Assembly: GCA_903907885.1 (NCBI GenBank)
Contig: CAIVPY010000041.1
Coordinates: forward strand, 1-8,166
Direction: 5' to 3'
Length of the DNA stretch: 8,166 nucleotides
Origin: an uncultured Bacteroidota bacterium
Lineage (GTDB): Bacteria > Bacteroidota > Bacteroidia > UKL13-3
A program made the translations under genes and the position numbers. This document shows, piece after piece, positions 6,694 through 8,166 of the stretch (its first letter is position 1; each line of letters starts with the position of its first letter). The notes below the pieces were generated by a model. It was not told where the DNA came from. It made no database searches and saw only the letters and a list, made by a program, of their open reading frames with translations.

Positions 6694-7974
6694 ATGATTA
6701 TTTATTTAAATAATATGATGCCTAAAAAATGGTTTTTATTGACAGCATGCTTTCTTTTAACACAGCTTTCTTATTCGCAAAATCTGAATGACAACCTAAT
6801 ATTTGACCCACAAGTAAAAACTGTCATACTAAGCAAAGCAGGAAGCGAAGACAGGTATGCTATAATTGGGCTAAACACATCCGAACAATTAAATCTTGGA
6901 TTTGATATACTAAGCAAAAAAAACGAGAATTTACAATATACCATCGTTCATTGTGATGCCAATTGGAACCTAACTGATTTGAGTAAAAACCAATATTTAA
7001 AAGGGATGGACTTCGATAATATTACCGATTGGAAATTTTCGACTAATACTTATACCAAATATGTTCATTACAATTTACTTTTTCCTAACGAAACTATTAA
7101 ACCAAACATTGCTGGAAATTATACCATAAAAGTATATAGAAATTTTGATGAAGAAAATGTAGTTTTAACCCGAAGGTTTATGATTATTAATCAATCTACA
7201 ATTATAGAAGCTTCAGCTCATCCTCCTACTTTGGCCGAATATAGATTTACCAAACAAGAAGTTAATTTTACAGTTGAATACAATACCAACACCGTTCCCA
7301 ATCCAATGCAAGATATTAAAGTAGTGGTGCTTCAAAACTATAGGTGGGACAATGCATTGACAGGCTTGAAACCGCAATTTTCAACAGGCAATAAATTGGA
7401 TTATAACTACCTCGACAAAACTTTGTTTAATGGTGGCAACGAGTTTAGATTTTTTGATATGAGGAGCTTGAGAACCTATAGTCAAAATGTGAGAACAAAA
7501 TGGATGGATAGCATCGTTCATGTGATGTTGTTACCCGAAGAAAGCAAAGGTTCAAATCAATATACACAATACACAGATTACAATGGCAAAAGACTTATTC
7601 AAAATAAAGATGGATTAAATGGCGACTATGATGGCGACTATGCCTTAACACAGTTTTATTTATCATCACCTGGCAATATGTCTGATGATGATGTGTATGC
7701 CTTTGGCGAATTTACCGACTGGAAAATATTACCTGAATACAAAATGTATTTCAATAGAAACAGGTCGAGGTACGAGTTAGAAACCATGCTAAAGCAAGGC
7801 CGATACGAATATTTTTATGTTACCAAAGGAGCTGATGGCAAGCCCGATGAAACCCAAATTGAAGGCAATCATTTTCAAACAGAAAATGAATACTTGATAT
7901 TGGTTTACACTAAAAATCAGCAATGGGGATACGATGAACTCATTGGCTCTAAATTCTTCAAATCAAATAATTGA
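6694..7974 (+). CDS. Type IX secretion system plug protein (DUF5103 family)
   Basis: The longest reading is 426 residues, the usual size for the DUF5103 family. Family members include the Flavobacterium Plug protein, which was seen in SprA complexes closing the periplasmic end of the outer-membrane translocon when no cargo is present. Residues about 10-28 are a signal peptide (hydrophobic WFLLTACFLLTQLSYS, likely cut before Q29), so the mature protein is periplasmic. Recognisable family segments are FDPQVKTV (37-44), the N-terminal beta domain with YTIVHCDANWNLTDL, and a middle part with NYRWDNA and GGNEFRFFDMRS. Residues about 325-425 (VYAFGEFTDW at 334-343, then GRYEYFYVTKG at 369-379) resemble an E-set fold of the CBM48/AMPK glycogen-binding type, though no carbohydrate role is implied. 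Met8 (6715) and Met9 (6718) are likely true starts because MPKKW gives a normal signal-peptide N-terminus. The coordinates mark the outer limit. Confidence 0.88.
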   Translation: MIIYLNNMMPKKWFLLTACFLLTQLSYSQNLNDNLIFDPQVKTVILSKAGSEDRYAIIGLNTSEQLNLGFDILSKKNENLQYTIVHCDANWNLTDLSKNQYLKGMDFDNITDWKFSTNTYTKYVHYNLLFPNETIKPNIAGNYTIKVYRNFDEENVVLTRRFMIINQSTIIEASAHPPTLAEYRFTKQEVNFTVEYNTNTVPNPMQDIKVVVLQNYRWDNALTGLKPQFSTGNKLDYNYLDKTLFNGGNEFRFFDMRSLRTYSQNVRTKWMDSIVHVMLLPEESKGSNQYTQYTDYNGKRLIQNKDGLNGDYDGDYALTQFYLSSPGNMSDDDVYAFGEFTDWKILPEYKMYFNRNRSRYELETMLKQGRYEYFYVTKGADGKPDETQIEGNHFQTENEYLILVYTKNQQWGYDELIGSKFFKSNN

Positions 7975-7979
7975 TTTGA
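7958..7979 (+). terminator. AT-rich hairpin overlapping the plug stop codon
   Basis: TCAAATCAA (7958-7966) and TTGATTTGA (7971-7979) are perfect nine-base arms around the loop ATAA, and one further G-U pair is possible outside. The TGA stop codon (7972-7974) lies in the right arm. There is no U-tract after it and the stem has only two G-C pairs per arm, so intrinsic termination would be weak. It may act in transcript 3'-end processing or be incidental. Confidence 0.35.
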
Positions 7980-8033
7980 GTAAGGTGTATTCAAGCAAAC
8001 AAGCAATAGAACGCTTTAATAACTGAACGTATT

Positions 8034-8061
8034 TGCTACTGCGAGGCACAAAGCAACAATC
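8034..8061 (+). repeat. Degenerate copy of the TGCGA..AAGCAA dispersed repeat
   Basis: TGCTACTGCGAGGCACAAAG followed by CAACAATC resembles one arm of the 4652-4727 element: TGCGA, a short variable part, then AAGCAA and an ATC end. The opening TGCTACT also resembles the complement of that element's right arm (GGCTACTCG). The inverted partner arm is missing, so this is a half-element or a decayed copy. Confidence 0.45.
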
Positions 8062-8096
8062 AATCATCAGCCCATTCCTCAACTCTAAATATATAT

Positions 8097-8159
8097 GTCA
8101 TAATGAACTTGTCGAATGTCTTGGTGAGCTTGTCGAATGTCATGGTGAGCTTGTCGAAT
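8097..8159 (+). repeat. Three tandem 21-base repeats (GTCATGGTGAGCTTGTCGAA family)
   Basis: Three adjacent 21-base units run 8097-8117, 8118-8138 and 8139-8159, each ending GAGCTTGTCGAAT or GAACTTGTCGAAT. Units two and three differ at one base; unit one differs from unit three at three. The array reaches the window edge and may continue. From memory, TGAGCTTGTCGAA units are common intergenic repeats in Bacteroidota. The 21-base period equals seven codons, but no start codon or open frame makes coding likely. Confidence 0.8.
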
Positions 8160-8166
8160 CCATACA

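Larger units (their letters stand above)
7975..8166. other. Intergenic tail downstream of the plug gene
   Basis: No open reading frame with support is present in these 192 bases. They contain the right half of the stop-codon hairpin, a degenerate dispersed-repeat copy and the tandem 21-base repeats at the edge. The neighbouring gene on the right is not visible. Confidence 0.6.

Noticed and set aside
6742..6750. Possible lipobox L-T-A-C in the plug signal peptide
   Set aside because: The cysteine follows Lys12 by only seven residues, leaving too short a hydrophobic segment, and the hydrophobic stretch continues past it to a normal signal-peptidase site before Q29.
8097..8159. CRISPR array
   Set aside because: The 21-base units are directly adjacent with no unique spacers between them, and no cas gene is present.

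Overview
The window looks like chromosomal DNA from a member of the Bacteroidota. It is AT-rich, it encodes a protein of the type IX secretion system (T9SS) plug family (DUF5103), which is confined to that phylum, and it carries a giant repetitive secreted protein of the kind common there. Promoter-like sites also resemble the Bacteroidota TTG / TAnnTTTG pattern rather than the sigma-70 pattern of other phyla. The genus cannot be read from the sequence.

Positions 1-4235 (minus strand) hold one open frame with no stop codon. It is the first 1411 codons of a giant secreted protein whose 3' end lies left of the window. It has a signal peptide, a long right-handed beta-helix region with about fifteen degenerate repeats of about 35 residues built around a Y-G-I-Y motif, a closing D-M-G-A-Q-E motif, a beta-sandwich (Ig-like) segment, two Gly-rich GSGY-type repeats, and the start of a second beta-helix module. 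Positions 4236-5114 are an 879-base divergent intergenic region with candidate promoters for both flanking genes, a perfect 15-base dyad and a 76-base imperfect palindrome of dispersed-repeat type. Positions 5115-6650 (plus) encode the replicative helicase DnaB, complete, with all catalytic motifs and no intein. After 43 bases, positions 6694-7974 (plus) encode the T9SS plug-family protein. Positions 7975-8166 are non-coding, with a stop-codon hairpin, a second degenerate dispersed-repeat copy, and three tandem 21-base repeats running to the window edge.

The two plus-strand genes may be co-transcribed but are not functionally related. The plausible functional link is between the plug protein, which closes the periplasmic side of the SprA translocon, and the giant protein, a probable T9SS cargo. 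That cargo assignment is an inference, because the C-terminal sorting domain that would prove it is outside the window. No phage, IS element, CRISPR array, tRNA or rRNA is visible, and nothing here amounts to a clearly new multi-gene system. The most unusual item is the modular architecture of the giant surface protein.
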